A stretch of DNA of 53,702 nucleotides from positions 1-53,702 of IMG/VR virus record IMGVR_UViG_3300033153_001952. One strand, 5' to 3'. The notes beneath the pieces are model-generated. The model was not told where the DNA came from. It saw only the letters and a list, made by a program, of their open reading frames with translations, and did not search any database. This document shows positions 33,401 through 41,826 of this stretch, in pieces. This DNA comes from a virus. Numbering within the stretch: the stretch's first letter is position 1; each line of letters starts with the position of its first letter. The position numbers and the translations under genes were made by a program.

Positions 33401-34192
33401 ATTTCTGGCGTGTTTACAGCTGTTGGTGGAGGTACACCAGAGGCAGTGTTTAATAAGACACTATCAGTTGGTGATTGGCGAATGGATATGGGGCCGGTAG
33501 CTGATACTGGTGCTACATACTTGTTACGTTATTACAACGGGTACGACGATGCTCATGGTAGTTACGAAGAGGCGTTTAGTATTGATGATAGTGGCAGTGC
33601 TAAGTTTAGTGGTGCTGTGCAGGCATCTAGTTTTATTACGGCAACTACTGGTAAGCGGATGGAGATCAACCCTTCCGATGATAATGAGATGCACTTCTAC
33701 GGCGATCAAGGCGATACGAATATAACGGAATTAGCTACTATAGGTATTCGATCTTATGGTGGTGATAACACGATAGGATTTTTTGGTAATTACCAATTAA
33801 CCTATACAGCTGTTGCTGCCTTGTCTGGGACTGGCACAGGTTTATTTGCAAGGTCTGAAGGTACAGCTATCCTTGCGCTATCTGTAGATGGTAGTCCTAT
33901 CGAAACGGAATCTACGAATGGTATAGCAGGGAGATTTGAAAGCCAAACCTCATTTGGTATGGCAGGCTTTTCCACTGATAGTTATGGATCTTATGCCTAC
34001 TCAGGGCTTGATGTTGGAGGCTTCTTCGGCTGCGGTTCAGGTGGTAAAGGGCCAATCTACTTACTCCCCTCAACTTCAAGCTCAGCGCCGGTACACTCTG
34101 CTGATAAAGGTACGTTGTGGGTAACAAGTACTGCGGTGTTGTACATCAATACAAATGGCTCAACAACTTGGGGTAAAGTAGGGGCTCAGTAA
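30404..34192 (+). CDS. J-like central tail-tip protein
   Basis: 1262 residues, the longest gene here. A hydrophobic N-terminus and YHVPVIYGEGRTDGNLIFY precede a hub region; the middle has the phage tail hub order (about 300-600), and fibronectin type III-like repeats follow (for example TGYRVEVFHSGDTEPRQEY near 772 and LPTNLSISARYQVITVDF near 845). The C-terminal third is a fibre-like beta region. By analogy with lambda gpJ it closes the tail tube and binds the receptor. Confidence 0.85.
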   Translation: MGWINLIIAIFAVVTALNTKTPKLSMDERESRVKNVLNPDYHVPVIYGEGRTDGNLIFYNTANDAEEDEINNDFLDVVVVVAEGEIDGFTKIFMDDGEYPIFDASEYSRTTLEAGVELESTHPLYGETVARTTLRVDLDKLSESTFYYGNHLKATGNTIQEVADNLSAAASAWVTVTVRDNTDDVLSIRALVTGKRENGQSVRQQWYETSTDDYGTYSNRKKLVANMKGGRETIHAYGTFYNGTEDQTANATLVDSYAPTATSDGWTTDHKLDGFAYIYIRLRHNADLFGGGIPKFSCELRGKKVLDTRTSITAYSENTAMCLRDYLLSGRYGKALEVSDIDEATFITAANDCDTVRDGKNVAGDPITYTAYTIGAVVDTSKKVKDNVGHFLQAMNGALPYFNGIYSLTVMKAGNATVTLDKTNIIGKVSLTSSSKRDRMNKSLMTFPDKNRHYAKGDAVIDPVTPGTSSYSAEAAAFLVIDNDQLLETRTELPYVNYYPQARDAAELAMNLSRIGLVINLTTTLEILDNVVGDITAVTYEPFGWTGKEFRIEQIISRLDGMCDVSLSEHSDALYDLVDKQELPEPNVTSLQTTSEVMEPVITSVLSDASTALVSTDGIVSPRILVQWDNYDAYPLEHKIYAKKSDEDLFVRAGQVTAGDDLTFYINNIDWDTSYDVAVTTVNTLGYESIKVVRSLAIANPLALATYNYPDVIGLELIGAGTDLGAGLSDEFTGQDIRLQWRLSSENVEFEWGSDVSESLGGVGGVVPLTLTGYRVEVFHSGDTEPRQEYTVTDPNFTYTYDKNFEDGDGSAARDVSFKVYAFGSVTNAGVSGESDIPATISVSNPQPELPTNLSISARYQVITVDFDVPVDNDYAGILVWASESTSFTPDASTLVYDGSDSSITIDGLEKDTPYFIIVAPYDGFGIAGINYSSEYSVTTLNTIDNDDLSGLSNWALETDPVDLTFITDNMADDAISSTQIEGVVAGKIQAGTIASVVNISGVFTAVGGGTPEAVFNKTLSVGDWRMDMGPVADTGATYLLRYYNGYDDAHGSYEEAFSIDDSGSAKFSGAVQASSFITATTGKRMEINPSDDNEMHFYGDQGDTNITELATIGIRSYGGDNTIGFFGNYQLTYTAVAALSGTGTGLFARSEGTAILALSVDGSPIETESTNGIAGRFESQTSFGMAGFSTDSYGSYAYSGLDVGGFFGCGSGGKGPIYLLPSTSSSAPVHSADKGTLWVTSTAVLYINTNGSTTWGKVGAQ

Positions 34193-34211
34193 TAATTCAA
34201 CTAGGAATAAA

Positions 34212-34382
34212 ATGGAAAACTTAAAACAAAGCATCAAACAAGAAGCAGCTTCAGTAGCATTATCTCTCTATGAAGTTAACAAAGAGAAAGAGAAGCTTGA
34301 GAAACGTATGGACGAGCTAGCAATAGCTCTCTCTACTATAGCAGCTATTCCTACAGGAGAAGAGAAAGATGGCTCAGTATAA
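34212..34382 (+). CDS. Small coiled-coil protein between tail genes
   Basis: 56 residues with ATG at 34212 and a TAGGAA site. Nearly all helix with heptad-like Leu spacing (EVNKEKEKLEKRMDEL). It overlaps the next fibre gene by 14 bases and provides its AGGAGAAG ribosome site. Possibly a minor tail or chaperone component. Confidence 0.6.
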   Translation: MENLKQSIKQEAASVALSLYEVNKEKEKLEKRMDELAIALSTIAAIPTGEEKDGSV

Positions 34383-36834
34383 AACAGGTACAGTTGAAGT
34401 CACTAATGGCTCTACTGTAGTTACAGGCACTTCTACCACTTGGGTTACTAGCTTGATTACAGCTGGCTACTCATTCTTAGTAACTATAGCTAACGGCGGT
34501 GATGGCATTCTTTATGATGTCGCTAGTGTAGATAGTGAGACTCAAATCACTCTAACAACAGTTTACAATGGTGATACAAACGCCACTGCCTTGTATGCTA
34601 TTCAGAAGGACTATACAAGCCCTGATAACATCCCTGAACTTACTAATGGCGATGTTGGTATGGCTGCAATCTTTACAAGAGCTATGCGTGTAATCCAATC
34701 ATCTATCAGCAGCTTCTTATCAGCGTCTGATATAGGTGTTACGGTACAAGGGTACGATGCTGATACAGTGATTGATGCTGACTATGTAGCTACAGATAAT
34801 AACTACACTACACCAGAGAAGACTAAGCTTGGTTATATAACTGTAACACAAGCTGTTGACCTAGACGCAATAGAGCTACGAGTTAATGAGTTAGATGCTG
34901 CCGTTGTTTTGGTAGGCGAGTGGGACGCTTCTGTAGGTACTTTCCCCGGAGCTGGTATAGCTGAAAGTGGCTGGTCATATATTGTCTCTGTTGGCGGTAC
35001 GGTAGATGGTGTTGTGTTCACAGCAGAAGACCGTATTGTTGCACTTACAGATAATGCTTCAACATCGGTGTACGCAAGCAACTGGCATCACTTAGATTAT
35101 ACAGACCAAGTATCATCTGTTGCTGGTAGAACAGGAGCTGTTGTAATAACTGCTAGCGACCTTGCTGATTTCGCAGATGGCATTGCAGATGGTATTCACG
35201 GTGCTTCAGCTAAGACAACATTAGTAGATGCTGATGAGCTGGGACTATCTGATAGTGCTGCAACATGGGGTATTAAGAAAGTCACTTGGGCGAATGTTAA
35301 AGCTACTTTAGAGACATACTTCGACTCTGTTTATGCAGCAATCGTACATAGACATGAAACTGATGAGATCGACTTGTCAAACATCATTGGCTCTCCTACA
35401 CATGCAGACACTTTAGATAGAACACTAGACCACATCTACTCGGCTGGTATTGTTGATGGCGGAGCAGTCACTGATAATACAGATGGTACGGTAGCGATAA
35501 CTTCTGGTGAATGTTTTATACGAGCGACTGACGATAGTCACGTTGCTTTAATTTATGCTACATTTACAGCTAACAGTAGCATAACCTTGACAGATAATGC
35601 AACAAACTATATATATGTTGATTATAATTCTGGCTCTCCTATACCCGGTGTAACTTTAGATCCTACCACAATCAATATGACAACCCGCATAGCTGGTGCT
35701 GTTGTAACGAGAGAGGATTCACACCTTCACATATTAGATGTTGGGGATGATTCTGTAGATGCTAATGCAAAACTACGAAAACGCTTATTCTATACTGAAA
35801 CCTTTAAAAGAACATCTGGCGGCATTATATCTAACCCATCTGCACTATATCTTGGCTGTACAGAAGCACAGTTTTATTTTGGATTGACTCTATTAGATTT
35901 ACCTGCTTTAGATACATCTGGAGCAGATACTTTTATGTACTACTATACTACAGATGGGACAACATGGGTACATAATGATACATCATCGTCCCTTAGTAAC
36001 ACACAGTATAATGATGTAAATTCTGGCCTTGTTACATTAGGTAATAATCAGTATATGAACCATTGGATTTATGCAGCAATGAGCTCAGGGGGGGCTACTC
36101 ACTATACGGTAGTATACGGCCAAGATGAATTTACGTCTGTAGCTAATGCATCAAACGAGGCTCCACCAGTAATAGTACCGCCTGCAATTAAAGTAGTTGG
36201 AATTCTATTAGGTGTAATTACTACGCAAGAAGGTTCATCAGTAGTTCATAGAGTAGATACTTCTTTTACAGAAACATTTAATACGGCTCAAGTAACAAGT
36301 CATACTGAGCTCACTGATATTGGCGTTACTTCTCATGCCGCAATTGATACGCATGTTGGTTTGACTGATGAGCATATTAATTGGACTTCAGATCAAGGCG
36401 CTACTAATATCCATACAGGGAACTATGTAAATACTACTTACTCAGTAGGTGATGGCGGGTTGACTGAAATTAATTTCACTACGACCATTCGTGATAATAT
36501 AGCTAGTATAAACACAATAAATACGTTTACATTGCAGCAGAATTTTAAAGAAATATCTGAGACTGTTTATAGCTTAACTGGTACAGTAATTGACCCTGCT
36601 AACGGGACTATCCAGTATAAAACTTTAGGCTCAAACACAACATTCACAGAGTCATTAGAGGATGGTCAATCAGTTACATTACAAATTGATGATGGTACTG
36701 TATACACTATTACATGGCCTACGATGACATGGGTTGGTGGTTCAGCTCCAACACTACCAACTACGGGATATGCCGTCATTGTTATATGGCAGGTTGCTGG
36801 TGTTGTGTATGGCCTACATACAGGAAATGTATAA
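34369..36834 (+). CDS. Tail fibre protein
   Basis: 821 residues. The N-terminus (YKTGTVEVTNGSTVVTGTST) is the widespread phage fibre anchor module; further on come DTVIDADYVATDNNYTTPEK and VSSVAGRTGAVVITASDL, common collar repeats in tail fibres, then a long beta region. It probably attaches to the J-like tip and binds the host surface. Its C-terminal domain looks unrelated to known enzymes by eye. Confidence 0.8.
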   Translation: MAQYKTGTVEVTNGSTVVTGTSTTWVTSLITAGYSFLVTIANGGDGILYDVASVDSETQITLTTVYNGDTNATALYAIQKDYTSPDNIPELTNGDVGMAAIFTRAMRVIQSSISSFLSASDIGVTVQGYDADTVIDADYVATDNNYTTPEKTKLGYITVTQAVDLDAIELRVNELDAAVVLVGEWDASVGTFPGAGIAESGWSYIVSVGGTVDGVVFTAEDRIVALTDNASTSVYASNWHHLDYTDQVSSVAGRTGAVVITASDLADFADGIADGIHGASAKTTLVDADELGLSDSAATWGIKKVTWANVKATLETYFDSVYAAIVHRHETDEIDLSNIIGSPTHADTLDRTLDHIYSAGIVDGGAVTDNTDGTVAITSGECFIRATDDSHVALIYATFTANSSITLTDNATNYIYVDYNSGSPIPGVTLDPTTINMTTRIAGAVVTREDSHLHILDVGDDSVDANAKLRKRLFYTETFKRTSGGIISNPSALYLGCTEAQFYFGLTLLDLPALDTSGADTFMYYYTTDGTTWVHNDTSSSLSNTQYNDVNSGLVTLGNNQYMNHWIYAAMSSGGATHYTVVYGQDEFTSVANASNEAPPVIVPPAIKVVGILLGVITTQEGSSVVHRVDTSFTETFNTAQVTSHTELTDIGVTSHAAIDTHVGLTDEHINWTSDQGATNIHTGNYVNTTYSVGDGGLTEINFTTTIRDNIASINTINTFTLQQNFKEISETVYSLTGTVIDPANGTIQYKTLGSNTTFTESLEDGQSVTLQIDDGTVYTITWPTMTWVGGSAPTLPTTGYAVIVIWQVAGVVYGLHTGNV

Positions 36835-38165
36835 TGTTGTTAACGAAGAAGTTATTAGCTGAAACGATTGGAGCTGGTGGTGTTACTTTTGTTGGAAAAA
36901 CTTCGGTTAACTCTGAGACAGAAGTTTATACTTTACCTTTACCAGTAGGTACACAAGAAGGGGATATGTGTCTTTTAGTTGCTGGAGCTGGTCATAAATT
37001 TACAGCTTATGAAATTCCTACAGGATTTATGGTACTGCAAGTAAAAGCAGAATTACTCGAAGATATTGACAGAGTTTCATATATCAAATATTTAGATGCT
37101 GCTGATATAACCGCTGATGAGATAGTTCTTGATGAGGGTAATGCTAGTCAGGTACGAAGAGGAGCAGCAGCAATATTTGTATTTCATGGGGCAGGTATAC
37201 CTAATATTAAAGCTATAGAGAATACTGGGAATGATGCTACTCTTGAATTGAATGCTATAGATACAGTGGCAGATAGTTTTTATGTAGGTATTGGTGGTCT
37301 TGATGATGATAAAGCTGTAACAGTTAGTGCTTACCCTACATCATTCACTGATGAGAGATTTATTCAATTATCGTACAGACAAAATACTGACTATTCTTTT
37401 TCATTAGTAGGTGCAATATTTAAAGAGGATACAGGAACTACTGTAACTGGAGAGTCCTTTACCGTATCCCTTGCAGATGAGTGGTATACTGATATATTCG
37501 AGATACCTCCATATGATTCTACTGCACCTGTTTCAGAATTTCTTGGTGAGGCTAATATAGAATCTGTATTGACAATATATACTTATTCATCACAAGCTTT
37601 AGGGGATGTTTCAGATAATCGGCATATATTGGTAGGTGTATCCTACGGTGCTGAAGCTAATAGAGATGTGGATACCGTGAGTGTAGATGGTATCTCTGCC
37701 ATACAGCTAACAAATGAATATGTACCTAACCTAACATCATCTCATGGAGGAGCAACTTGGTGGATGGCAGATCTAAGTAGTAATAGTAATACTTCAGGTG
37801 ATATTGTTATTACAGGAACTGCTGCACTAGCTCGTACCGGTATTTCCTTATATAGTTTGGATACCGGAGCCACACCAACAGTATACGCATCTTCAACAGA
37901 TCAAGATTTAGATAATTTAACTTTGGATGTTAATGTCCCTGCAAATGCAGCAGTATTATTTGGTTGTTCTTATGCTAGTGGTGATCCAACGCTAGCACAT
38001 TGGGTAGGTATGGGAACAAGCCATGCTACCGAGTTTGGGGGTGGTAGTACTAGATGGCATACAGGAGCGATGAATAGATCTACGGCGGCAGAAACACCAA
38101 AGAGTATAGAGCTTCAATTTATATCTGGTACTTATGAATTAGCATCAGTAATTGTAATGGAATAG
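36834..38165 (+). CDS. Putative tail fibre/adhesin protein
   Basis: 443 residues from ATG at 36834, which overlaps the previous stop (TAATG); the frame is open above but lies within the fibre gene. Two similar halves are visible: GDMCLLVAGAGHKFTA... with AAAIFVFHGAG, and DNRHILVGVSYGAEAN... with GISLYSLDTGA, each a beta sandwich. Base use is AT-richer than the upstream tail genes. A receptor-binding or fibre-tip role is inferred from position. Confidence 0.65.
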   Translation: MLLTKKLLAETIGAGGVTFVGKTSVNSETEVYTLPLPVGTQEGDMCLLVAGAGHKFTAYEIPTGFMVLQVKAELLEDIDRVSYIKYLDAADITADEIVLDEGNASQVRRGAAAIFVFHGAGIPNIKAIENTGNDATLELNAIDTVADSFYVGIGGLDDDKAVTVSAYPTSFTDERFIQLSYRQNTDYSFSLVGAIFKEDTGTTVTGESFTVSLADEWYTDIFEIPPYDSTAPVSEFLGEANIESVLTIYTYSSQALGDVSDNRHILVGVSYGAEANRDVDTVSVDGISAIQLTNEYVPNLTSSHGGATWWMADLSSNSNTSGDIVITGTAALARTGISLYSLDTGATPTVYASSTDQDLDNLTLDVNVPANAAVLFGCSYASGDPTLAHWVGMGTSHATEFGGGSTRWHTGAMNRSTAAETPKSIELQFISGTYELASVIVME

Positions 38166-38176
38166 GGTGATATATA

Positions 38177-38665
38177 ATGAAATATGTAAATATAGAAACT
38201 AATGAAATATGTTCTTTACAAGAGGTTCGTAGGTTACATAGTAATATGTCCATACCTCAGAATATAGACCTTACTGTATTAGGGTATAAGCTTCTAATAG
38301 AGACACCTCGGCCAACTGCATTACCTTGGCATACTATAAGTGAAGGTGCAATTGTTGATTTTACTCAAACTTGGGAACAAGTACCACAATCAATAGAGAG
38401 CATTGAACAGAAGTTTATTAGGGCAATTCAACACCATCTTGATACTACAGCAAAGAAGCGAGGCTATGACAGTATCCTCTCAGCGTGTAGCTATGCCACT
38501 TCATCTAATCCAGTCTTTGCAGCTGAAGGTCAGGCATGTGTAGAGTGGAGAGATGCGGTTTGGGGGTATTGCTACCAGCTACTTGCTGATGTTAAGGCTG
38601 ACGTTACACCTATGCCCGAAACTACTGATGAATTAATATCAAACTTACCAGTAATTAAGTGGTAA
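38177..38665 (+). CDS. Tail fibre assembly-type protein (DUF4376-like)
   Basis: 162 residues. C-terminal part HLDTTAKKRGYDSILSACSY, then NPVFAAEGQACVEWRDAVW and LPVI, is a well-known phage module placed right after fibre genes. The function is presumed to be fibre assembly or a fibre tip. Confidence 0.75.
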   Translation: MKYVNIETNEICSLQEVRRLHSNMSIPQNIDLTVLGYKLLIETPRPTALPWHTISEGAIVDFTQTWEQVPQSIESIEQKFIRAIQHHLDTTAKKRGYDSILSACSYATSSNPVFAAEGQACVEWRDAVWGYCYQLLADVKADVTPMPETTDELISNLPVIKW

Positions 38666-38677
38666 TAAGGAAATAAA

Positions 38678-38980
38678 ATGAACATCGACGAGCAAATAAG
38701 AGAGCTTGAAATAAAACAAGCCAAAATAGACGGGAAGCTTGAAGCTCAAGACGGGTTTCAGGATAAAGTTATTGAAGAGCTAGCTTACCTTAGAAAACGA
38801 AACGCTGATGTGTATCGTTACATGGAAGCTCACATGAGAGAGAGTCAAGCAAAAGCAGATATGGCTATGAATATTAAGTCTAAGATAATCATATCTGGAG
38901 TTTGGGGAACTATTGTGATAATGGCTGGTGTAGGCTGGTATGCTCTGAAAGCCTTCTTACTATCTGGAGGTGCTAACTAA
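38678..38980 (+). CDS. Coiled-coil membrane protein (holin-accessory type)
   Basis: 100 residues: a charged coiled coil (about 1-65) and one C-terminal membrane helix (IIISGVWGTIVIMAGVGWYA). This resembles XhlA/hemolysin-type proteins of phage lysis cassettes. Its stop overlaps the endolysin start. Confidence 0.7.
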   Translation: MNIDEQIRELEIKQAKIDGKLEAQDGFQDKVIEELAYLRKRNADVYRYMEAHMRESQAKADMAMNIKSKIIISGVWGTIVIMAGVGWYALKAFLLSGGAN

Positions 38981-39369
38981 TGTCCTTTGCATTGAGTAAA
39001 CGCTCTAAGGAACGGATGGTAGGAGTGCATCCCTATCTCGTCCTAGTTGCTAATAGAGCCATTCAGATTACACAAGTTGACTTCGGGATTCCGCAGGATG
39101 GTGGTGTAAGGACTGCCGAAAGGCAGAGAGTATTATTCGATGATAAGGCTTCCAAGTGTGACGGTACAGTTAAGAAGTCTTACCATCAATCAGCACGAGC
39201 TCTCGACTTCTACGCTTATGTAGATGGAAAGGCAAGCTGGGACAAGGGTCACCTTGCTCAAGTGGCAGCAGCGTGCTTACAGGCAGCTATAGAGCTGGAT
39301 ATTGATATTGAGTGGGGAGGCTTGTGGAATAACTTCCCAGACTTCCCTCACATACAACTTAAGAAGTAG
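38980..39369 (+). CDS. Endolysin, M15 peptidase (L-alanyl-D-glutamate type)
   Basis: 129 residues. Zinc-site motif SYHQSARALDFYAYV (H...D) plus DFPHIQL near the C-terminus, with the G-rich GVRTAERQRVLF block, matches M15C endolysins such as that of T5. It cuts peptidoglycan peptide stems at the end of infection. No signal peptide, so a holin must release it. Confidence 0.9.
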   Translation: MSFALSKRSKERMVGVHPYLVLVANRAIQITQVDFGIPQDGGVRTAERQRVLFDDKASKCDGTVKKSYHQSARALDFYAYVDGKASWDKGHLAQVAAACLQAAIELDIDIEWGGLWNNFPDFPHIQLKK

Positions 39370-39372
39370 GTT

Positions 39373-39513
39373 ATGACAGAAGATAAAGATAAGTCCCTTG
39401 AGCGTAAGCTTGAACGTGAAGAGCGTAATGACTATAAGCGACAGAGGGAAGAGGATAAGGAAGAAGTTTATGACGACCTTCCTGATTCTATCTATAATAA
39501 ACTGTATAAATAG
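39373..39513 (+). CDS. 46-residue highly charged protein
   Basis: ATG at 39373 with AAGTAGG just upstream. More than half the residues are Asp, Glu, Lys or Arg (SLERKLEREERNDYKRQREE), forming one helix. It sits inside the lysis cassette. Function unknown. Confidence 0.55.
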   Translation: MTEDKDKSLERKLEREERNDYKRQREEDKEEVYDDLPDSIYNKLYK

Positions 39514-39523
39514 AGGTAGCAAT

Positions 39524-39739
39524 ATGATTAAGCTAAAAGACAGTAGAGGTCAGGACAGCCTTACTTTAGGATTCGTAGTGTTGTCATGGATAGCAGGGAC
39601 AATTACATTCATGTTAGCCGCGTACAAGGGCGAATACTTCCTAGCTGAATATGGGATGTTCGTAGGAACTAGCTTAGCTCCTTTCATGTTTAGAGAGTGG
39701 CAAAACAAAGGTAATAAAACAGATGATGTTCTTACTTAA
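39524..39739 (+). CDS. Putative holin
   Basis: 71 residues from ATG at 39524 (AGAGGTAG site). Two membrane segments (about 12-35 and 42-58) separated by a short turn and a charged C-terminus (FREWQNKGNKTDD). Size, topology and position between endolysin and spanins fit a class II holin. Confidence 0.7.
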   Translation: MIKLKDSRGQDSLTLGFVVLSWIAGTITFMLAAYKGEYFLAEYGMFVGTSLAPFMFREWQNKGNKTDDVLT

Positions 39740-40061
39740 GAGATATTGGAAGATCATAGCCTTAGCACTTATGATTGGGGCAGCTGGATTAGCCGGTGTA
39801 ACCTTGTATAAGAAGAACGTAGCTCTGGAGGTGGAGGTGTCTGCTGTTACAATGCAGCTGAAGGCTTCTGAGAGCACGGTAGAGGCTATGGAAGACGATA
39901 AGCGTACACTTGATGCTATTCACATAGGTAATAAGCGTGAGCAGGCTCTGGTGGGACGTAAGATGGATGCATTAGAGAGTGAATTAGAGAGGTTAGCAAA
40001 TGAAAGCACTGATGAGTGCCTTGGCAGGGATATTCCTAGCGATATTTCTGACAGGTTGTAG
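39723..40061 (+). CDS. Inner-membrane spanin (Rz-like)
   Basis: 112 residues: one N-terminal membrane anchor (IIALALMIGAAGLAGVTLY) then a long periplasmic coiled coil. It overlaps the outer-spanin gene by 62 bases in another frame, the classic Rz/Rz1 arrangement. The ATG is doubled (39723 and 39726). It overlaps the holin by 17 bases. Confidence 0.85.
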   Translation: MMFLLKRYWKIIALALMIGAAGLAGVTLYKKNVALEVEVSAVTMQLKASESTVEAMEDDKRTLDAIHIGNKREQALVGRKMDALESELERLANESTDECLGRDIPSDISDRL

Positions 40062-40281
40062 TGAGCGCATTGTTTATAGGGATGTGTATAAGCTCCCTTC
40101 TAAAGAATGGTCACAACCCACACAATATGGTAGCTTCAGAGAGCTAGGGCTCAAGAGCTATGAAGAACTGATTGTTGTTTATGTACCTTATCTAAAAGCT
40201 GCTGTTGGTAGCTGCAATGTAGATAAAGGCTCAACGCTTGAGTACATACTTAAAGCAGAGAGTGAACAGGAAGAGAAATAG
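40000..40281 (+). CDS. Outer-membrane spanin lipoprotein (Rz1-like)
   Basis: 93 residues. A signal sequence ends in the lipobox LTGC, so the protein is lipid-anchored in the outer membrane. Together with the Rz-like protein it spans the periplasm and fuses the membranes in the last lysis step. It starts inside the inner-spanin gene. It is longer than lambda Rz1 (60). Confidence 0.88.
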   Translation: MKALMSALAGIFLAIFLTGCSERIVYRDVYKLPSKEWSQPTQYGSFRELGLKSYEELIVVYVPYLKAAVGSCNVDKGSTLEYILKAESEQEEK

Positions 40282-40285
40282 AGAG

Positions 40286-40305
40286 GGGGCTTTCGCCCCT
40301 TTTTT
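40286..40305 (+). terminator. Terminator of the late operon
   Basis: GGGGC (40286-40290), TTTC loop, GCCCC (40295-40299), then six T. It ends the rightward module and overlaps the stop codon of the convergent leftward gene. Confidence 0.85.
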
Positions 40306-40468
40306 ATCGTCTATAGAAATGTTCGCATTCCACTTCACCAGTGTGATCTGAGATAATTATATACTCAAAGGGAGCCCAATACTGATACTCACTCGCTACA
40401 GCTTGTTGCCTGTAGCACTTCTCAGCTAACGGGCAATCTTCATTCGTACACATAGTAATATCAGCCAT
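40304..40468 (-). CDS. Small cysteine-rich protein
   Basis: 54 residues from ATG at 40468 with TAGGAGGC upstream. MCTNEDCPLAEKCYR gives a CxxxxCxxxxxC pattern and an additional Cys follows; this resembles small phage zinc or Fe-S proteins. Its stop codon lies in the T tract of the late terminator. Confidence 0.65.
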   Translation of the reverse strand: MADITMCTNEDCPLAEKCYRQQAVASEYQYWAPFEYIIISDHTGEVECEHFYRR

Positions 40469-40646
40469 GATGTTTGCCTCCTATCAGTTGTAAATTCTCT
40501 TCTAGCATCTCATCTAGCTCACTAGCTATGCTTGGATGTGAGTCTACATGGAATCCGATATAGTGCTTGTTATCGTGAAGCCACTGAACAATCTCATTCT
40601 CATTAAGCATACGCTCATAAGCTCTCTCATATTGCAGGCAACTCAC
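40461..40646 (-). CDS. Hypothetical 61-residue protein
   Basis: GTG start overlapping the upstream stop (GTGA). Acidic and helical with several His (GFHVDSHPSIASELDEMLEE). No family is recognised. Confidence 0.5.
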   Translation of the reverse strand: MSCLQYERAYERMLNENEIVQWLHDNKHYIGFHVDSHPSIASELDEMLEENLQLIGGKHHG

Positions 40647-40738
40647 GAGAACAACTCACTAAACACCCAGTATAAAGCAAGGAAGCCAGTCGTAACAGCA
40701 AAGAGTGCAAACGTAGCTTCCTTCCTGTACAGGCTCAT
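40643..40738 (-). CDS. 31-residue membrane microprotein
   Basis: ATG overlaps the upstream stop (ATGA), with AAGAAG before it. A single membrane helix (ATFALFAVTTGFLALYWVF) fills the protein. Overlap on both sides supports translation. Confidence 0.5.
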   Translation of the reverse strand: MSLYRKEATFALFAVTTGFLALYWVFSELFS

Positions 40739-40977
40739 AGCTTCTTCACCATAGCTTCAGAGGCAGCTACCAATGCAGCTTTAAGCTCTTCTACACTGTT
40801 ACAGCGTACAGCAGTCTTATCCACTATCGCATCACACACTTGAATCAGCGTAGGGTGGTAGGTGGTGGAGCTCTGACGCTTAGGCTTACCATGACGGTCT
40901 GTTCCATCACGCCACTGATGAAGAGCCCAACCATGATTGTCGCCCTCACATTCAAACTCCTCATTGAATTTAATCAT
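40735..40977 (-). CDS. Hypothetical 80-residue protein (DUF5405-like)
   Basis: From ATG at 40977 (GAGAGGGG site). The block HGWALHQWRDGTDRHGKPKR and a helical C-terminal half (CNSVEELKAALVAASEAM) resemble small phage proteins of the DUF5405 type. Assignment is weak. Confidence 0.5.
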   Translation of the reverse strand: MIKFNEEFECEGDNHGWALHQWRDGTDRHGKPKRQSSTTYHPTLIQVCDAIVDKTAVRCNSVEELKAALVAASEAMVKKL

Positions 40978-41155
40978 CTGACCCCTCTCTGTTCCCGTAT
41001 AAATCTTCGTAAGCGTCGATAGCTGCAAGCATTACTTCAGCAAACTCGTAACTACAACCGTCTATTGTTGCCATCTCAGCAGCTGCATCATCTAGTCGTG
41101 AACATGCACGATAAGCTTCTACGGCAGCGTATGCTAAGTTGCTAAGATCTTCCAC
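40970..41155 (-). CDS. Hypothetical helical protein
   Basis: 61 residues, Ala-rich and acidic. The last base of the upstream stop codon and its own start are shared at 41155. No family is recognised. Confidence 0.55.
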   Translation of the reverse strand: MEDLSNLAYAAVEAYRACSRLDDAAAEMATIDGCSYEFAEVMLAAIDAYEDLYGNREGSDD

Positions 41156-41340
41156 TAATCCACCTCATCCGTATCAACCCAGACAGTAGCAAGACTAACT
41201 ACAGGTATGAGCCCTACACCGTGAACAACTTCACATTTGTATGGAGACTCGAAATCACACTGTGTGAATTTGTAGGCATTAGTTGCCCAACAAGTAATAA
41301 TCGCAATGACTAAAGTAATACCAAATAATCCAGCATTCAT
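41155..41340 (-). CDS. Small membrane protein
   Basis: 61 residues: an N-terminal hydrophobic helix (LFGITLVIAIITCWATNAY), two Cys in the outer part (TQCDFESPYKCEV) and a second hydrophobic stretch. It could be a signal-anchored envelope protein with a disulphide. First gene after the promoter at 41375. Confidence 0.6.
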   Translation of the reverse strand: MNAGLFGITLVIAIITCWATNAYKFTQCDFESPYKCEVVHGVGLIPVVSLATVWVDTDEVD

Positions 41341-41374
41341 AATAATAACCTCTCTGTTTTGTTAATGTGTGCGT

Positions 41375-41403
41375 AGCCTACCACTATAGATAAGCCACGT
41401 CAA
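41375..41403 (-). promoter_or_regulatory. Leftward promoter candidate
   Basis: On the minus strand TTGACG (41398-41403), 17 bases, TAGGCT (41375-41380). The -10 is poor, but it sits in the only larger gap of this stretch. Confidence 0.4.
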
Positions 41404-41406
41404 CAG

Positions 41407-41589
41407 TTAATTTAATCTCTGTCCAGCAGTAAGCCAAGCTTCTGTACGCTGAATCTTAAACGTAGAAGCTATTTGCTTAGACATATCGTAGCCACATGCA
41501 GGGCATGACTGAGGAGGATCTGATAATTTACTCAGCTTGTCAAGCACTTCCTCACCACATGCAGAGCACTTCCAATCGAATATTGGCAC
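41407..41589 (-). CDS. FmdB-type zinc-ribbon protein
   Basis: 60 residues with GTG start, overlapping the upstream stop (TAGTG). PIFDWKCSACGEEV and CPACGYDMSKQI give two CxxC pairs in the FmdB regulatory-type zinc ribbon layout. Its molecular role is unknown. Confidence 0.75.
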   Translation of the reverse strand: MPIFDWKCSACGEEVLDKLSKLSDPPQSCPACGYDMSKQIASTFKIQRTEAWLTAGQRLN

Positions 41590-41813
41590 TAAGCTATCAG
41601 GTTAGCCAGAGTACTACGTAGCATGTACGTGCTAGCATTCCTACCAACTACACGACACTTACGTTTAGCTTTAAGCAATGCAAACGGGCCTCGGCTACCG
41701 AGCAGCTTACGAGCTGTGTTAACATTAACCTTAGCATACTTCGCAATCTCTGACAAGGTTGCACCAGTGGTACGTGCGCTCATATATCTAATCATCATTT
41801 GTTGTGTGTTCAT
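41589..41813 (-). CDS. Small helix-turn-helix DNA-binding protein
   Basis: 74 residues. ATLSEIAKYAKVNVNTARKL reads as a helix-turn-helix (SEIAKYAKVNVNTARKLL), with a basic C-terminal part (KAKRKCRVVGRN). A candidate phage regulator at the end of the NAD/PRPP operon. Confidence 0.65.
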   Translation of the reverse strand: MNTQQMMIRYMSARTTGATLSEIAKYAKVNVNTARKLLGSRGPFALLKAKRKCRVVGRNASTYMLRSTLANLIA

Positions 41814-41826
41814 TTGTTTCTCCTAA